Positions 17,000 through 25,236 of a stretch of DNA of 64,000 nt are shown here, one piece after another. Each line of letters opens with the position of its first letter. Position 1 is the first letter of the stretch. The DNA is taken from positions 1,902,001-1,966,000 of the forward strand of contig NZ_CP152003.1 in assembly GCF_038595065.1 (NCBI RefSeq), written 5' to 3'. The position numbers and the translations under genes are program-made. The notes beneath the pieces were generated by a model, which was not told where the DNA came from, searched no databases, and saw only the letters and a list, made by a program, of their open reading frames with translations. This stretch comes from Sutcliffiella sp. FSL R7-0096. Lineage in GTDB: Bacteria; Bacillota; Bacilli; Bacillales; Bacillaceae_I.

Positions 17000-17860
17000 C
17001 TATATTTTTGCTAGCGTGAAAAAGCTGATTTCAGGAGGAGCCAAAAAACGATAAGGCTGTCTGGTTGTCCCGAGGCCTTTGTTCACATAAAGCGTCAAAT
17101 CATCCAACTGATAAAATCCTTCATAAAACTTTGAACCGAGGGGTGGAGTGATCAGCGGGCCCAAAAATGGAACCTGTACTTGTCCGCCGTGCGAATGACC
17201 CGATAGCTGAAGGTTCACATGGAATTGCTCTGCAATGGAATCAGCTGCATCCCCCTCATGTGCCAACAGGATGGTGTATGCATCATCAGGGATATTACGC
17301 AGTGTTTCACGAAAGTCGGGTCGGCCAAGCATCAAATCATCAACACCTGCGATATAAATTTTGCTTCCATCTATTAACTCGACATACGTATTTTCATTTT
17401 TCAAAACGGTAAATTCAGATTTTTCCATGATTTCTTCATAAGTTTCTGTGCCGTATCCCCCATGGTCATGATTGCCGAAAATGGCAAACTTCCCTAAAGG
17501 CGCCTTAACCTTCCGTAGAATTTCTATAAGATTATAAGAACGGTCATATTCCAACGGATTGTCCATCAAATCTCCTGTAAAAACGACTATGTCAGGTTCC
17601 TCTTCGTTTATTTTACGTATCACTTTTTCCAGATCGGCTTTATCAAAATGATGCCCGATATGGGTATCGGAGAATTGAGCGATTTTTATACCAGAAAAAC
17701 TTTCAGGAATACTTGAGTGTGTAATAGTATGTTTTAATTTCTTCATCTGTTTGGGTTCAATGTACCTTGCGTAGTAATACCCAGCTCCACTCGTTAGAAG
17801 AGCGGTAAAGGCAAGTGTGAATATGCGTTTGAAAAAACCTCTTCTGGTTACTTTAGCCAT
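17000..17860 (-). CDS. ykuE: Tat-exported metallophosphoesterase (YkuE)
   Basis: 286 aa from ATG 17860. A twin-arginine signal (TRRGFFKR, then a hydrophobic stretch to about residue 27) precedes a calcineurin-like phosphoesterase domain: FSDTHIG, GDLMDN, GNHDHGG, LLAHEGD and GHSHGGQ give the binuclear metal ligands. B. subtilis YkuE is a known Tat substrate that stays in the cell wall. The substrate is not certain. Monocistronic on the minus strand, divergent from fadH. Confidence 0.88.
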   Translation of the reverse strand: MAKVTRRGFFKRIFTLAFTALLTSGAGYYYARYIEPKQMKKLKHTITHSSIPESFSGIKIAQFSDTHIGHHFDKADLEKVIRKINEEEPDIVVFTGDLMDNPLEYDRSYNLIEILRKVKAPLGKFAIFGNHDHGGYGTETYEEIMEKSEFTVLKNENTYVELIDGSKIYIAGVDDLMLGRPDFRETLRNIPDDAYTILLAHEGDAADSIAEQFHVNLQLSGHSHGGQVQVPFLGPLITPPLGSKFYEGFYQLDDLTLYVNKGLGTTRQPYRFLAPPEISFFTLAKI

Positions 17861-18064
17861 ATATATCAACCTATCTTTAATTTAATGATTGTTTGGTGTA
17901 TCTCTTATAAATGCATACTCATTATAGCATCATTTACATATAAATTTCTCATTCTATCATTCTACATTTGTTGGAAACATTTTATTGTCACTATAAAACA
18001 TTTTAATTATTTTGAAAATTAGGTTAAAATAGTATTGAGACATAGGAATGGGGGAGAATCCAAT

Positions 18065-18829
18065 ATGGAAAAAAAGGTTGTAATCATTACCGGTGGATCC
18101 AGCGGCATGGGGAAATATATGGCCATGAAGTTTGCTAAAGAGGACTATCATGTGGTCATAACGGGTCGGGACTTAGATCGGCTAGCACAAGCGAAGGAAG
18201 AAATTCAGTGTTTTGAGGATCAGGTAGTGACTATACAGATGGATGTCAGGGAACCGGAACATGTGGAACGAATGGTCAAACTAACGGACCAAGCTTTTGG
18301 AAGGATTGACGTCCTCGTAAATAATGCTGCCGGGAACTTTATATGTCCAGCCGAGAAATTATCGGTAAATGGATGGAAGTCAGTTATTGACATAGTCTTG
18401 AACGGGACATTCTATTGCAGCTCTGCAGTGGGTAACTACTGGATGGAGCGGAAAGTGAAAGGCAGTATGATCAATATGGTTGCGACCTATGCTTGGAATG
18501 CAGGGGCCGGGGTGGTTCATTCCGCTGCAGCAAAAGCGGGGGTACTTTCCCTTACAAGGACGCTTGCTGTTGAGTGGGGAACAAAATACGGAATTCGAGT
18601 GAATGCAATAGCTCCCGGTCCTATTGAAAGGACAGGTGGGGCAGATAAGTTGATGCAGTCCGAGGAGGAGGCCAAAAAGGTTGCCGAGAGTGTACCGTTG
18701 AAGCGATTTGGTACACCTGAGGAAATCGCGGAACTCGCATTTTTTCTAAGTTCGGATAAAGCTGCCTACATAAATGGGGAATGTGTCACCATGGATGGTG
18801 GCCAATGGCTTCAACCCTTTCCGTTTTAA
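18065..18829 (+). CDS. fadH: 2,4-dienoyl-CoA reductase (SDR family)
   Basis: 254 aa from ATG 18065 (GGGGGAG upstream). Short-chain dehydrogenase with the nucleotide motif GGSSGMG and NNAAGNFI. Like mammalian and B. subtilis dienoyl-CoA reductases, it lacks the usual YxxxK tyrosine: the segment reads VVHSAAAKAG, keeping only the lysine. It reduces dienoyl-CoA intermediates during beta-oxidation of unsaturated fatty acids, using NADPH. Same gene next to ykuE in B. subtilis (there also ykuF). Downstream is a truncated MITE and then the terminator. Confidence 0.88.
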   Translation: MEKKVVIITGGSSGMGKYMAMKFAKEDYHVVITGRDLDRLAQAKEEIQCFEDQVVTIQMDVREPEHVERMVKLTDQAFGRIDVLVNNAAGNFICPAEKLSVNGWKSVIDIVLNGTFYCSSAVGNYWMERKVKGSMINMVATYAWNAGAGVVHSAAAKAGVLSLTRTLAVEWGTKYGIRVNAIAPGPIERTGGADKLMQSEEEAKKVAESVPLKRFGTPEEIAELAFFLSSDKAAYINGECVTMDGGQWLQPFPF

Positions 18830-18834
18830 TTAAA

Positions 18835-18945
18835 GGCTGTTTTCGTATACTTTGCTGCTTTTTTGTATACTCAAATCACCCGTTATATTACTCACTATCG
18901 TGCTCTTTTCCCTGTTGGGATAAGAATACTACTTGAAAATTTAAG
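18835..18945 (-). mobile_element. Truncated MITE (family 2)
   Basis: Begins GGCTGTTTTCG like the intact copy 213 bp away and follows it through CACTATCGTGCTCTTTTCC to about 18945, where similarity stops. The other end and any target duplication are missing. It lies between fadH and its terminator. Confidence 0.7.
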
Positions 18946-18960
18946 CGCTGTCAAAAGTGT

Positions 18961-19009
18961 AAAGCTCATGTATTGCATCGTTATTAGGATGCCTTACATG
19001 AGCTTTTTC
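18961..19009 (+). terminator. Terminator of fadH
   Basis: Stem AAAGCTCATGTA/TACATGAGCTTT, 22-nt loop, then TT. It lies 130 bp after the gene because MITE sequence intervenes. Confidence 0.8.
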
Positions 19010-19047
19010 TCATACTTACATATAAGTTTTGTTCATACTAAGCAAAA

Positions 19048-19231
19048 GGCTGTTTTCGCAAACTTTGTTGCTTTTTCGTATAAATACACAGGCCGTTATT
19101 TTCCTCACTATCGTGCTCTTTTCCTTGCTGTATTTATAAAGCTACTTGCAATTTTCAGAGTAAGTGAGCAGTAAAAAGTCCAATTACCGACTTTTTACGA
19201 GTTAATAGGAACAATCTTTGAGAAAAGAGCC
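19048..19231 (-). mobile_element. MITE (family 2) with 8-bp target duplication
   Basis: 184 bp from GGCTGTTTTCG to GAGAAAAGAGCC. Inverted ends of about 25 bp are imperfect. Perfect 8-bp duplication AAGCAAAA at 19040-19047 and 19232-19239. An internal hairpin contains AAAAAGTC and GACTTTTT. It stops two bases before the next gene's Shine-Dalgarno. Confidence 0.9.
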
Positions 19232-19253
19232 AAGCAAAAAAGGAGGAAAACAT

Positions 19254-19826
19254 GTGAGCATTTTCTATAAGTATGAATGGGATGAAGAAAACAAGGAACT
19301 AACCGTTTTTATCAATCCGGCGGAAGCTTTCTATGAATTTGCGGCTGAATATGCCGCCAATGACCACCAAGTACCAAAAAGAAAAAACCTCTTGGATTCA
19401 GCAAGGAAATTTGCACAAAGTGTACTTCCTAAAGGGACGGTTGTAGGGAGTTATCGAGTGAAATTCCAACAATTTCTTGTCGCGGTTTTAGAAGAGAAAA
19501 ATGGGGCCACAAGAGAATTAATGGAAGGGCCTGCCCAGGCAAACTATTTAGTCAAAAGCGGTGAAACCCTCAAAGACATAGCTCAATTGCTTACTATCGA
19601 TGAAGCCTCCCTGAAAAAGGCCAATCAAATGACAGGGGATACTTTATTTGTAGGGATGAACTTAAAAGTACCCTGCTATCTTCATACTGTCGTTACGTCT
19701 GATAGCATCTTGAAAATTGCGCAAAGGTATGACATATCAAGGGATTCCATAAGAAAGCTGAACAGCCTACGTACAGATTGCCTAAAAATTGGACAGGAGC
19801 TGAAAATTCCGAAAAGGTTATATTGA
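19254..19826 (+). CDS. Two-LysM cell-wall-associated protein
   Basis: 190 aa from GTG 19254, which has AGGAGG at 19241-19246; an earlier in-frame start at 19218 lies inside the MITE and is rejected. The first 95 residues have no recognised domain. Residues about 97-140 (YLVKSGETLKDIAQLLTID) and 143-188 (HTVVTSDSILKIAQRYDIS) are two LysM peptidoglycan-binding modules. No signal peptide is visible, so export is unclear. The B. subtilis counterpart region carries ykuG/ykuH here; identity with either is not established. Confidence 0.75.
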   Translation: MSIFYKYEWDEENKELTVFINPAEAFYEFAAEYAANDHQVPKRKNLLDSARKFAQSVLPKGTVVGSYRVKFQQFLVAVLEEKNGATRELMEGPAQANYLVKSGETLKDIAQLLTIDEASLKKANQMTGDTLFVGMNLKVPCYLHTVVTSDSILKIAQRYDISRDSIRKLNSLRTDCLKIGQELKIPKRLY

Positions 19827-19930
19827 TTCACGACTTACCTTTCAAATTTTTGATCTATTATACGTGTGGCGTCATATTTTCTCATTTGTCATGGTATAAT
19901 CATTTCAAACAAAAGCAAAGGGGAGAGAAG

Positions 19931-21148
19931 ATGGATCCACTAGATATCATGACCAACTTAGAGAGGGTCACCCCCTATTATCAAGCTATATTCAGTGCAG
20001 AAGCCCAGGAAGTGGTCGGGTATGAAGTACTGGGGAGATACCTGACTGAGACTGGTGAAGTTATAAGTCTTGGACAGTTCTTCCGGGACACGACGGTTCC
20101 TGGCGAATACCATTTGGAAGTGGATAAGGTGCTGATCAACAAGGCACTGACTTACTATTTAGCCAATGATTGCGACCTGAAATTGTTTATTAACCAAAGT
20201 TCTGAACTTCTTCTGAAAGATCAAGGGGAATCCTTATTGGAACTTTTTCTCTCCTATGTTCCGAAAGGTTTAAAACTAGAGAATATTGTAATTGAAATGG
20301 ATGAACGGACTCCAAAAGAAGACAATGAATACCTGCAACATCTTTTTAACTACTATAAAACGTATGGCATTCAGATTTCTGTTACCAATATTGGAGATGC
20401 AGGTCTAAATATGGACAGAATCGGTCGCCTAAGTCCTAACATCCTGAAGGTGAACCTAGAAATTCTAAGACAGACTTATGAAGTGGCTGCCCATCAAGAT
20501 ATCCTGCACTCATTAGCAGTCCTTTCTAGAAAAATCGGTGCTGCACTTTTGTATGAAAATATGGAAACGTCCTTCCAGCTTCAGTATGCCTGGAGAAATG
20601 GAGGCAGATATTATCAGGGTTTCTATCTGCATAAACCTGGACCTACTTTTATTGAAATTGACCATGCAAAGGAAATACTTGTAGAAAAGTTCCAACAGTT
20701 TATTCGTTATGAGAAAAGGAAGTTGCATGCCATTCACCAATTTACATGGATGCTTCAAAATAGGCTTCAACCTCTCCTTTTGAAAGGGCATAACCTCAAA
20801 GAGTATGATGAATGGTTACACTCTATCGCCGACGAACTTACAAACATTAGCTTTCGTATGTATGTGTGTGATGAAAATGGATTCCAGCTTTCCTCAAATC
20901 TTTTGAGAGATAATGAGAAGTGGAGAGCGGATAGTAGTTATAATGGGAAAAACTGGAGTTGGAGACCTTACTTTCTTGAGCATGTCATGAAAATGAGCAT
21001 GGAGAAAAAAGGAATCTTATCGGACTTATATAATGATATTGAATCAGGTGAGAATGTCCGGACTTTTTCCTGTCTAATTACACAAAACCGGTTCCTATAT
21101 GTTGATATTTCTTATGAGTATTTATATGAAAACCAAGATCTTTTATAA
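19931..21148 (+). CDS. ykuI: EAL-domain protein YkuI, probably catalytically inactive
   Basis: 405 aa from ATG 19931 (GGGGAGAG upstream). N-terminal EAL fold (about residues 1-250) and C-terminal PAS-like YkuI_C domain (about 260-405). The signature EAL reads EVL (VGYEVLGRY); the normally essential DDFGTG loop reads NIGDAG and LKID reads LKVN, so metal and substrate ligands for c-di-GMP hydrolysis are missing. B. subtilis YkuI binds c-di-GMP without clear hydrolysis, which fits a receptor role. Position between fadH and ykuJ matches B. subtilis. Confidence 0.85.
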   Translation: MDPLDIMTNLERVTPYYQAIFSAEAQEVVGYEVLGRYLTETGEVISLGQFFRDTTVPGEYHLEVDKVLINKALTYYLANDCDLKLFINQSSELLLKDQGESLLELFLSYVPKGLKLENIVIEMDERTPKEDNEYLQHLFNYYKTYGIQISVTNIGDAGLNMDRIGRLSPNILKVNLEILRQTYEVAAHQDILHSLAVLSRKIGAALLYENMETSFQLQYAWRNGGRYYQGFYLHKPGPTFIEIDHAKEILVEKFQQFIRYEKRKLHAIHQFTWMLQNRLQPLLLKGHNLKEYDEWLHSIADELTNISFRMYVCDENGFQLSSNLLRDNEKWRADSSYNGKNWSWRPYFLEHVMKMSMEKKGILSDLYNDIESGENVRTFSCLITQNRFLYVDISYEYLYENQDLL

Positions 21149-21213
21149 GAAGTGAATAGAATTTATCCGTTTGTTTACCTTAATAGTATAGTTTGCTCGG
21201 TGAGGTGATTGAA

Positions 21214-21453
21214 ATGGGTTCTTTTGATTTTATTTTGGCAATCTTAGCATTAATTATTGTTGCTGGTGCGATGGTTTATACGTATAAAATTGGGCGGCAA
21301 ACAGATACACAGGCAACAACCCAAGACTCTTCCATTAGTGAAAAAGTTCAAGATCATCATGTGCTTAGGAATCCGGTTTTTTTAGCCTATTTAGTAGCAG
21401 CTGCATTAATATTGATGTATATCGTTTATGCTGCTCTTAATTCGAATTGGTAA
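21214..21453 (+). CDS. Small two-span membrane protein
   Basis: 79 aa from ATG 21214 (GAGGTGATT upstream). Two hydrophobic helices (about residues 5-25 and 54-75) separated by a hydrophilic, Thr/Gln/Ser-rich loop. No recognised family. It follows ykuI by 65 bp and is closed by a terminator. Could be co-transcribed with ykuI. Confidence 0.6.
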   Translation: MGSFDFILAILALIIVAGAMVYTYKIGRQTDTQATTQDSSISEKVQDHHVLRNPVFLAYLVAAALILMYIVYAALNSNW

Positions 21454-21498
21454 TACAACGTACGAGATTCAATCAACACTGTGATTTCTACACGGATA

Positions 21499-21530
21499 GA
21501 TCCTCTGACAAATTATCAGGGGGTCTTTTT
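21499..21530 (+). terminator. Terminator after the small membrane protein gene
   Basis: GATCCTCTGA pairs with TCAGGGGGTC (three G-T wobbles), followed by TTTTT. Confidence 0.75.
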
Positions 21531-21534
21531 GTTT

Positions 21535-21676
21535 GGCTATAAACTTTATTCCATGCTGTCGTGCTGTATTCCCTGCGATACTAAATATGCTATGTGCTTA
21601 CTTAGAGTAGGAACGTAGTAAAAAGTCCAATTGCCGACTTATTACTAGTAAGTAGCAACAATCTTTGAGAAAAGAT
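21535..21676 (-). mobile_element. Degenerate MITE (family 2)
   Basis: About 140 bp starting GGCTATAAACTTT, with TCGTGCTGTATTCCCTG, AAAAAGTCCAATTGCCGACTT and CAACAATCTTTGAGAAAAGA; internal part of the left arm deleted. No target duplication found. Immediately follows a terminator T-run. Confidence 0.65.
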
Positions 21677-21824
21677 TTTTTTTGTTTTGTGTTCCGGGAG
21701 AAGGGTAGTAGTAACTATAGTGAATAATTTGTCAGTTTTCCAATTAATTTTGCGAACGGTTTCAATCCCTGCCACCTGCGGTTCTTGATACAATTAGAAC
21801 ACATCATCTGAGGAGGAGAATTCC

Positions 21825-22508
21825 ATGCTGAAAAATTGGACGGGTATCATAGCCATCATAACTATTTTATTTATAGGTTCGAGTCCAGCATCTGCCCAAG
21901 AGCCGGCGGAGGAAGAAGTTTTTCCATTTTTACAAGAGGCGTTCGAGTCTCAGCTTTCTTTAGGGGAGAGTCATCACACGATGGGAGAAATCCAAGAAAT
22001 ATTAGACCCTTATTTTACAAAGGAATATCAGGACAATTTTCTAGAGGAACATCTCTTTGAAGAAAAGGAAGGATATATTACATATGGGACAGACTTTCCG
22101 GCATATTATATTCCTTTCTTTTCCTACACAGATGAAACAAAGATTGTCGAAGGTAAAGATGGTGTCCTGATAGTTTATGAATTTTTTCCGTCAGACGAGG
22201 ATATGCCAAGTCTTTATGATGATCACTATGAGTTTGTAAAGTTATTGCCAAATGAATCGGGATGGAAGGTTATGGAGTGGGGTTTTGACTATAATGAACC
22301 TGATTTTATTGAAGGGATGGTAAGCGTTAGTGAGGAGAAGGAAATGAACTTGGGAGTCATGAACCAGGAAGTGTTGATTTCTCGCATGCTTGCTTTCGGT
22401 GTAATTGTTGCGCCGTTCAATAATCATTCCTATAAATTTTATGCCCCTTTGAAGGCAGCTCGAATGCTTCAAGAAAAACATTACCAGTCTTTTTTGGTTG
22501 CTAGATAA
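21825..22508 (+). CDS. Secreted DUF3993-like protein
   Basis: 227 aa. Signal peptide at residues 1-24 (TILFIGSSPASAQ) then a soluble domain with FPFLQEAFESQLSLGE, ILDPYFTKEYQDNFLEEHLF and VYEFFPSDEDMPSLYDDHYEF. This resembles the DUF3993 proteins of Bacillus as I recall them; function unknown. RBS GAGGAGG before ATG 21825. Its terminator has been split and duplicated by element copy B. Confidence 0.65.
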   Translation: MLKNWTGIIAIITILFIGSSPASAQEPAEEEVFPFLQEAFESQLSLGESHHTMGEIQEILDPYFTKEYQDNFLEEHLFEEKEGYITYGTDFPAYYIPFFSYTDETKIVEGKDGVLIVYEFFPSDEDMPSLYDDHYEFVKLLPNESGWKVMEWGFDYNEPDFIEGMVSVSEEKEMNLGVMNQEVLISRMLAFGVIVAPFNNHSYKFYAPLKAARMLQEKHYQSFLVAR

Positions 22509-22539
22509 AATCAAAAAAAAAGAGCGCATGTCGCTCTTT

Positions 22540-22756
22540 CAGCTTGTAGAAAAAGTAATATATTTTCAGTATATGCAATTCCCTTGTTGATTGTAGTGAA
22601 AGGCGCTCAGACTCCTGCGGGAGGAAGGGACAGGGGAGACCCCGCAGGGCGTAGCCCGAGGAGGCTCCCGGACCGCCCGCTGAAAGCGAAGCGCCTGTAA
22701 CGGAGATCAACAAGTAAATGCAATCCTAAAGAATATTAGGGTTTGTCAGCAGACTG
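22540..22756 (+). mobile_element. Terminator-inserted repeat element (family 1), copy B
   Basis: 217 bp, from CAGCTTGTAGAAAAAG to GTTTGTCAGCAGACTG. Flanked by a 19-bp direct repeat (22521-22539 and 22757-22775, one mismatch), i.e. the terminator hairpin AGAGCG-loop-CGCTCT plus TT. Core from GTTGATT to GATCAAC as in the others. Only the right copy has the full T-run. Confidence 0.9.
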
Positions 22757-22779
22757 AGAGCGAATGTCGCTCTTTTTTT
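22757..22779 (+). terminator. Rho-independent terminator, right-hand copy at element B
   Basis: AGAGCG/CGCTCT with AATGT loop and seven T; the functional terminator for the gene ending at 22508 after element insertion. Confidence 0.85.
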
Positions 22780-22858
22780 GTTGGAACGATAAAAAAGCTT
22801 TCATCCCCGGTTAAATTAATGGTATGATGTATTCTCTTGCGAAAAGAGAGTTGGACCG

Positions 22859-23095
22859 TTATTCCTCTATGCCAAGAAGCTGTTGGAGCTGTTGAAGGTC
22901 AAATCCTTTTACAACCTGCTCATTCACTGTTACAGTAGGAGTGGAAAAAGACTGTAATTCATGCACTAAATAATCCCTTGCCTGAAGATCTTCGGTAATA
23001 TCAATTACTTTATAGGTGATATTATGGTGTGTTAAAAATTGTTTTACCACCTGGCATGGCGGACAGTCCGGCTGGGTATAGACGGTTATATTCAT
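22859..23095 (-). CDS. Glutaredoxin-like thiol oxidoreductase
   Basis: 78 aa from ATG 23095 (GAGGAG upstream). Small thioredoxin-fold protein of the glutaredoxin/NrdH type: YTQPDCPPCQ carries the CPPC active site near residue 10, and STPTVTV holds the cis-proline. Likely reduces disulfides in the cytoplasm using a thiol such as bacillithiol or thioredoxin reductase. Not part of the B. subtilis order. Confidence 0.8.
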   Translation of the reverse strand: MNITVYTQPDCPPCQVVKQFLTHHNITYKVIDITEDLQARDYLVHELQSFSTPTVTVNEQVVKGFDLQQLQQLLGIEE

Positions 23096-23309
23096 GGATA
23101 CTGCTCCTCGTAAGAAAAATTTCACAACTTCTTATGTTTTATGAGTCATTTTAGACTACAATAAAAGAGAAGTTATGTTCGAACACCATTATAAATGTAT
23201 TCCTATCTCTATTTTACCGGAAATTAAAAGGTTTTGTACAAAAATACGAATGGCCTTACATCTCAAGGTGAATGATATAGTTAGGAAGGAATAGAAGGAG
23301 AGTTGTTAC

Positions 23310-23549
23310 ATGTCACTATTAGTAGGGATTGTAAAAAGACTAAATGATTTAAAAGAAACATCTGAGGCTGGAAATGAGCCGGCACAACGCTTTTTCGAAG
23401 TAAATGGCGAAAAAGTATGCAGTGTGAAATTCTTTGATAAGACCCATACATATGAATTGGAAGTTTTCCTAAAAGGGGAGCAGCCTAAAACATATCAATT
23501 CGATAATATTGATATGATTGCTATTGAAATTTTTGACCTGATCCATTAA
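23310..23549 (+). CDS. ykuJ: YkuJ family protein
   Basis: 79 aa, full length for the YkuJ family. Small acidic protein with KRLNDLKETSEAG and RFFEVNGEKVCSVKFFD; the fold is alpha/beta and the function unknown. RBS AAGGAGAG before ATG 23310. Next to ykuI and ykuK in B. subtilis, here separated by the accessory genes described above. Followed by 45 bp to the DUF1694 gene. Confidence 0.88.
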   Translation: MSLLVGIVKRLNDLKETSEAGNEPAQRFFEVNGEKVCSVKFFDKTHTYELEVFLKGEQPKTYQFDNIDMIAIEIFDLIH

Positions 23550-23594
23550 GAAAAGCAGGAGAACCTGTCATTTCCATTGGGGAGGAAGAGTTAT

Positions 23595-23981
23595 ATGGGC
23601 AATAATATTGATGATTATATAGATAGGGGTTTGAAGGGAACACCGGAAACCAAACCTAGTGAGAGAAGGGAATACCTTTCTCAGTTGCGTGAGCGGATTA
23701 TCCTGGCATTAACCAATGGCCAAGTTATACAACAAAAGCCGTATAAACCAATCGGGGACCTGATGAAAAGATATCCGTCTTCACGATTGTACCTGGATGG
23801 GGATCTGGATTACATGCATCTATCTAAATATATCCGAATAGCAAATGATCATAAGATTCCTTTTACCATCGTGGATGACAAAGCATCCTCTACTAATATT
23901 GGGCTGGTGCTTGCAAATCCTACAGCGATAGATAAGGAAGATATATTTGTCAGCAAGGAAGAATTTCAAAGACATTTATAA
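23595..23981 (+). CDS. DUF1694 (YueI) family protein
   Basis: 128 aa from ATG 23595 (GGGGAGGA upstream). Conserved features of the YueI family: YIDRGLKGTPETKPSERREYL, cited here in parts as RGLKGTPE and ERREYLSQLRERI, then LYLDGDLDY and a terminal SKEEFQ. Cytoplasmic; function unknown, possibly RNA-binding by similarity of the fold. Likely co-transcribed with ykuJ and the small zinc-ribbon gene. Confidence 0.8.
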   Translation: MGNNIDDYIDRGLKGTPETKPSERREYLSQLRERIILALTNGQVIQQKPYKPIGDLMKRYPSSRLYLDGDLDYMHLSKYIRIANDHKIPFTIVDDKASSTNIGLVLANPTAIDKEDIFVSKEEFQRHL

Positions 23982-23996
23982 TTAGGAGTGGTTTAT

Positions 23997-24140
23997 ATGA
24001 TGCCAACAGTTCATTGTCCGAAGTGTAATAAGGATGAAGTGATGGATAAAGTGCTTACTGCACATTCCAATCAAAATGTTATGTATCGTTGCCCACATTG
24101 CGCCTATTCCAAATCTCAAATCCAAACAAGTAAAGGATAA
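23997..24140 (+). CDS. 47-aa zinc-ribbon protein
   Basis: Too short for routine ORF calling. ATG 23997 (or 24000) follows TAGGAGTG and comes 16 bp after the DUF1694 gene. The product has two metal-binding pairs, CPKC near residue 7 and CPHC near residue 32, with 21 residues between, typical of a zinc ribbon. It ends exactly at the first bases of the terminator stem. Function unknown; nucleic-acid or protein binding is likely. Confidence 0.75.
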   Translation: MMPTVHCPKCNKDEVMDKVLTAHSNQNVMYRCPHCAYSKSQIQTSKG

Positions 24141-24168
24141 CCAGGCTGAGCTTTAGCTTGGTTTTTTT
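24139..24168 (+). terminator. Terminator after the zinc-ribbon gene
   Basis: AACCAGGCT/AGCTTGGTT (one G-T pair) followed by a seven-T run. Confidence 0.85.
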
Positions 24169-24328
24169 GTGGGCAAAAATCCGTTTTGGAAGGTATAAAT
24201 CATTAAGAATCGAGACCATAATGTAGATATATTTGTCATTCAACCTAACAACAATGGAAGAAAATATTAATTTTTTTGGAGGAAGGGACATATAAGTATA
24301 TAGGAAGTACGGAAAAGGAAGTGGATAA

Positions 24329-24847
24329 ATGGATAACCCCAGTAAGTTTATAAATATTACCCACGGCTACCTTACTTTTGAACAAGCTTATGAAAAGATC
24401 CTTTTATTTATCCAAAAAGATGTAAGAGCACCTTACTTACTGTCCATCGGTACCGATTCCCATGTTCATCAACGGGAGACAAAGTTTATGACGGCTGTTC
24501 ACCTCCACAGAGTGGGCAAAGGCGCTTGGGGGTGCGTAAGACCCTATATCGTCAATAGGGCCATTAGAAGCCTTCATGAAAAGATATCGCTTGAGACTGC
24601 GTTAAGTCAGGAAATTGCGATGCAGTTCACAGTGGAGAAGCTCGAAAAGATACAGAACCTGTTACTGCCCCACTTGGAACACGGAGCTGATTTCCATTTT
24701 GAGATTCATTTAGACATAGGGCAAAAAGGTGCGACCAAAGATTTTATCCAAGAAATGACAGGCAGGATCACGGCCATGGGGCTCGATGCCAAAATAAAGC
24801 CGGATGCATACGCAGCCTTCTGTTATGCAAACCGTTATACAAAGTAA
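24329..24847 (+). CDS. ykuK: YkuK family protein (DUF458, RNase H-like fold)
   Basis: 172 aa. Recognised by LLSIGTDSHVH, TAVHLHRVGKG, FHFEIHLDIGQKGATKDFIQ and IKPDAYAAFCYANRY; the acidic Asp/Glu at strand ends are those expected of the RNase H-like DUF458 fold. Function unknown; stress-related in B. subtilis. GGAAGTGG precedes ATG 24329. Directly upstream of abbA as in B. subtilis. Confidence 0.88.
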   Translation: MDNPSKFINITHGYLTFEQAYEKILLFIQKDVRAPYLLSIGTDSHVHQRETKFMTAVHLHRVGKGAWGCVRPYIVNRAIRSLHEKISLETALSQEIAMQFTVEKLEKIQNLLLPHLEHGADFHFEIHLDIGQKGATKDFIQEMTGRITAMGLDAKIKPDAYAAFCYANRYTK

Positions 24848-24879
24848 AGCTTATCATGGAAAGGAGTTGTACAGTAGGA

Positions 24880-25050
24880 ATGGTGACTTTAACACAGGAG
24901 GAAAAAGAACTGCTAGTGACCTTATTGATATCAACAGATGTCGCCAAAGAATTGGTGATTAGTGAAATAAATGATATTGAGATAGGAGATAAGAAACTGG
25001 AAACAAAGACCTATCAGCAGCTTATCGAATTGTACGATAAAATATCATAA
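24880..25050 (+). CDS. abbA: AbbA, antirepressor of AbrB
   Basis: 56 aa from ATG 24880 (64 aa if the unsupported ATG at 24856 is used). Key match to B. subtilis AbbA: SEINDIE..., TYQQLIELYDK, all-helical. AbbA mimics DNA and titrates AbrB and Abh, relieving repression of post-exponential genes. AAAGGAG at 24860 is rather far (13 bp) from the ATG at 24880, so the start is not firm. Sits between ykuK and darB exactly as in B. subtilis. Confidence 0.8.
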   Translation: MVTLTQEEKELLVTLLISTDVAKELVISEINDIEIGDKKLETKTYQQLIELYDKIS

Positions 25051-25068
25051 TTATATAATTGAAACGAG

Positions 25069-25091
25069 CTGCCTCATAAGGCAGTTTTTTT
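25069..25091 (+). terminator. Terminator of abbA
   Basis: CTGCCT/AGGCAG, four-base loop, seven T. Confidence 0.88.
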
Positions 25092-25236
25092 ATGCGTAGA
25101 AACATGTCGAAGAAAGACGACAACTTCTTCTTTGTTAAAATTCGAGTCCAAGTCAAATGTATGCTACAATGATATTGGTCAATTGCATGATTTAGCATAT
25201 AGTATTAGAGAGTAAATAAAGAGAGGAAGAACATTT

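Noticed and set aside
17957-18151. Minus-strand ORF of 64 aa upstream of fadH
   Set aside because: No ribosome binding site and covers the fadH promoter region and start.
18863-19174. ORF of 103 aa after fadH
   Set aside because: Composed of two MITE copies and a terminator.
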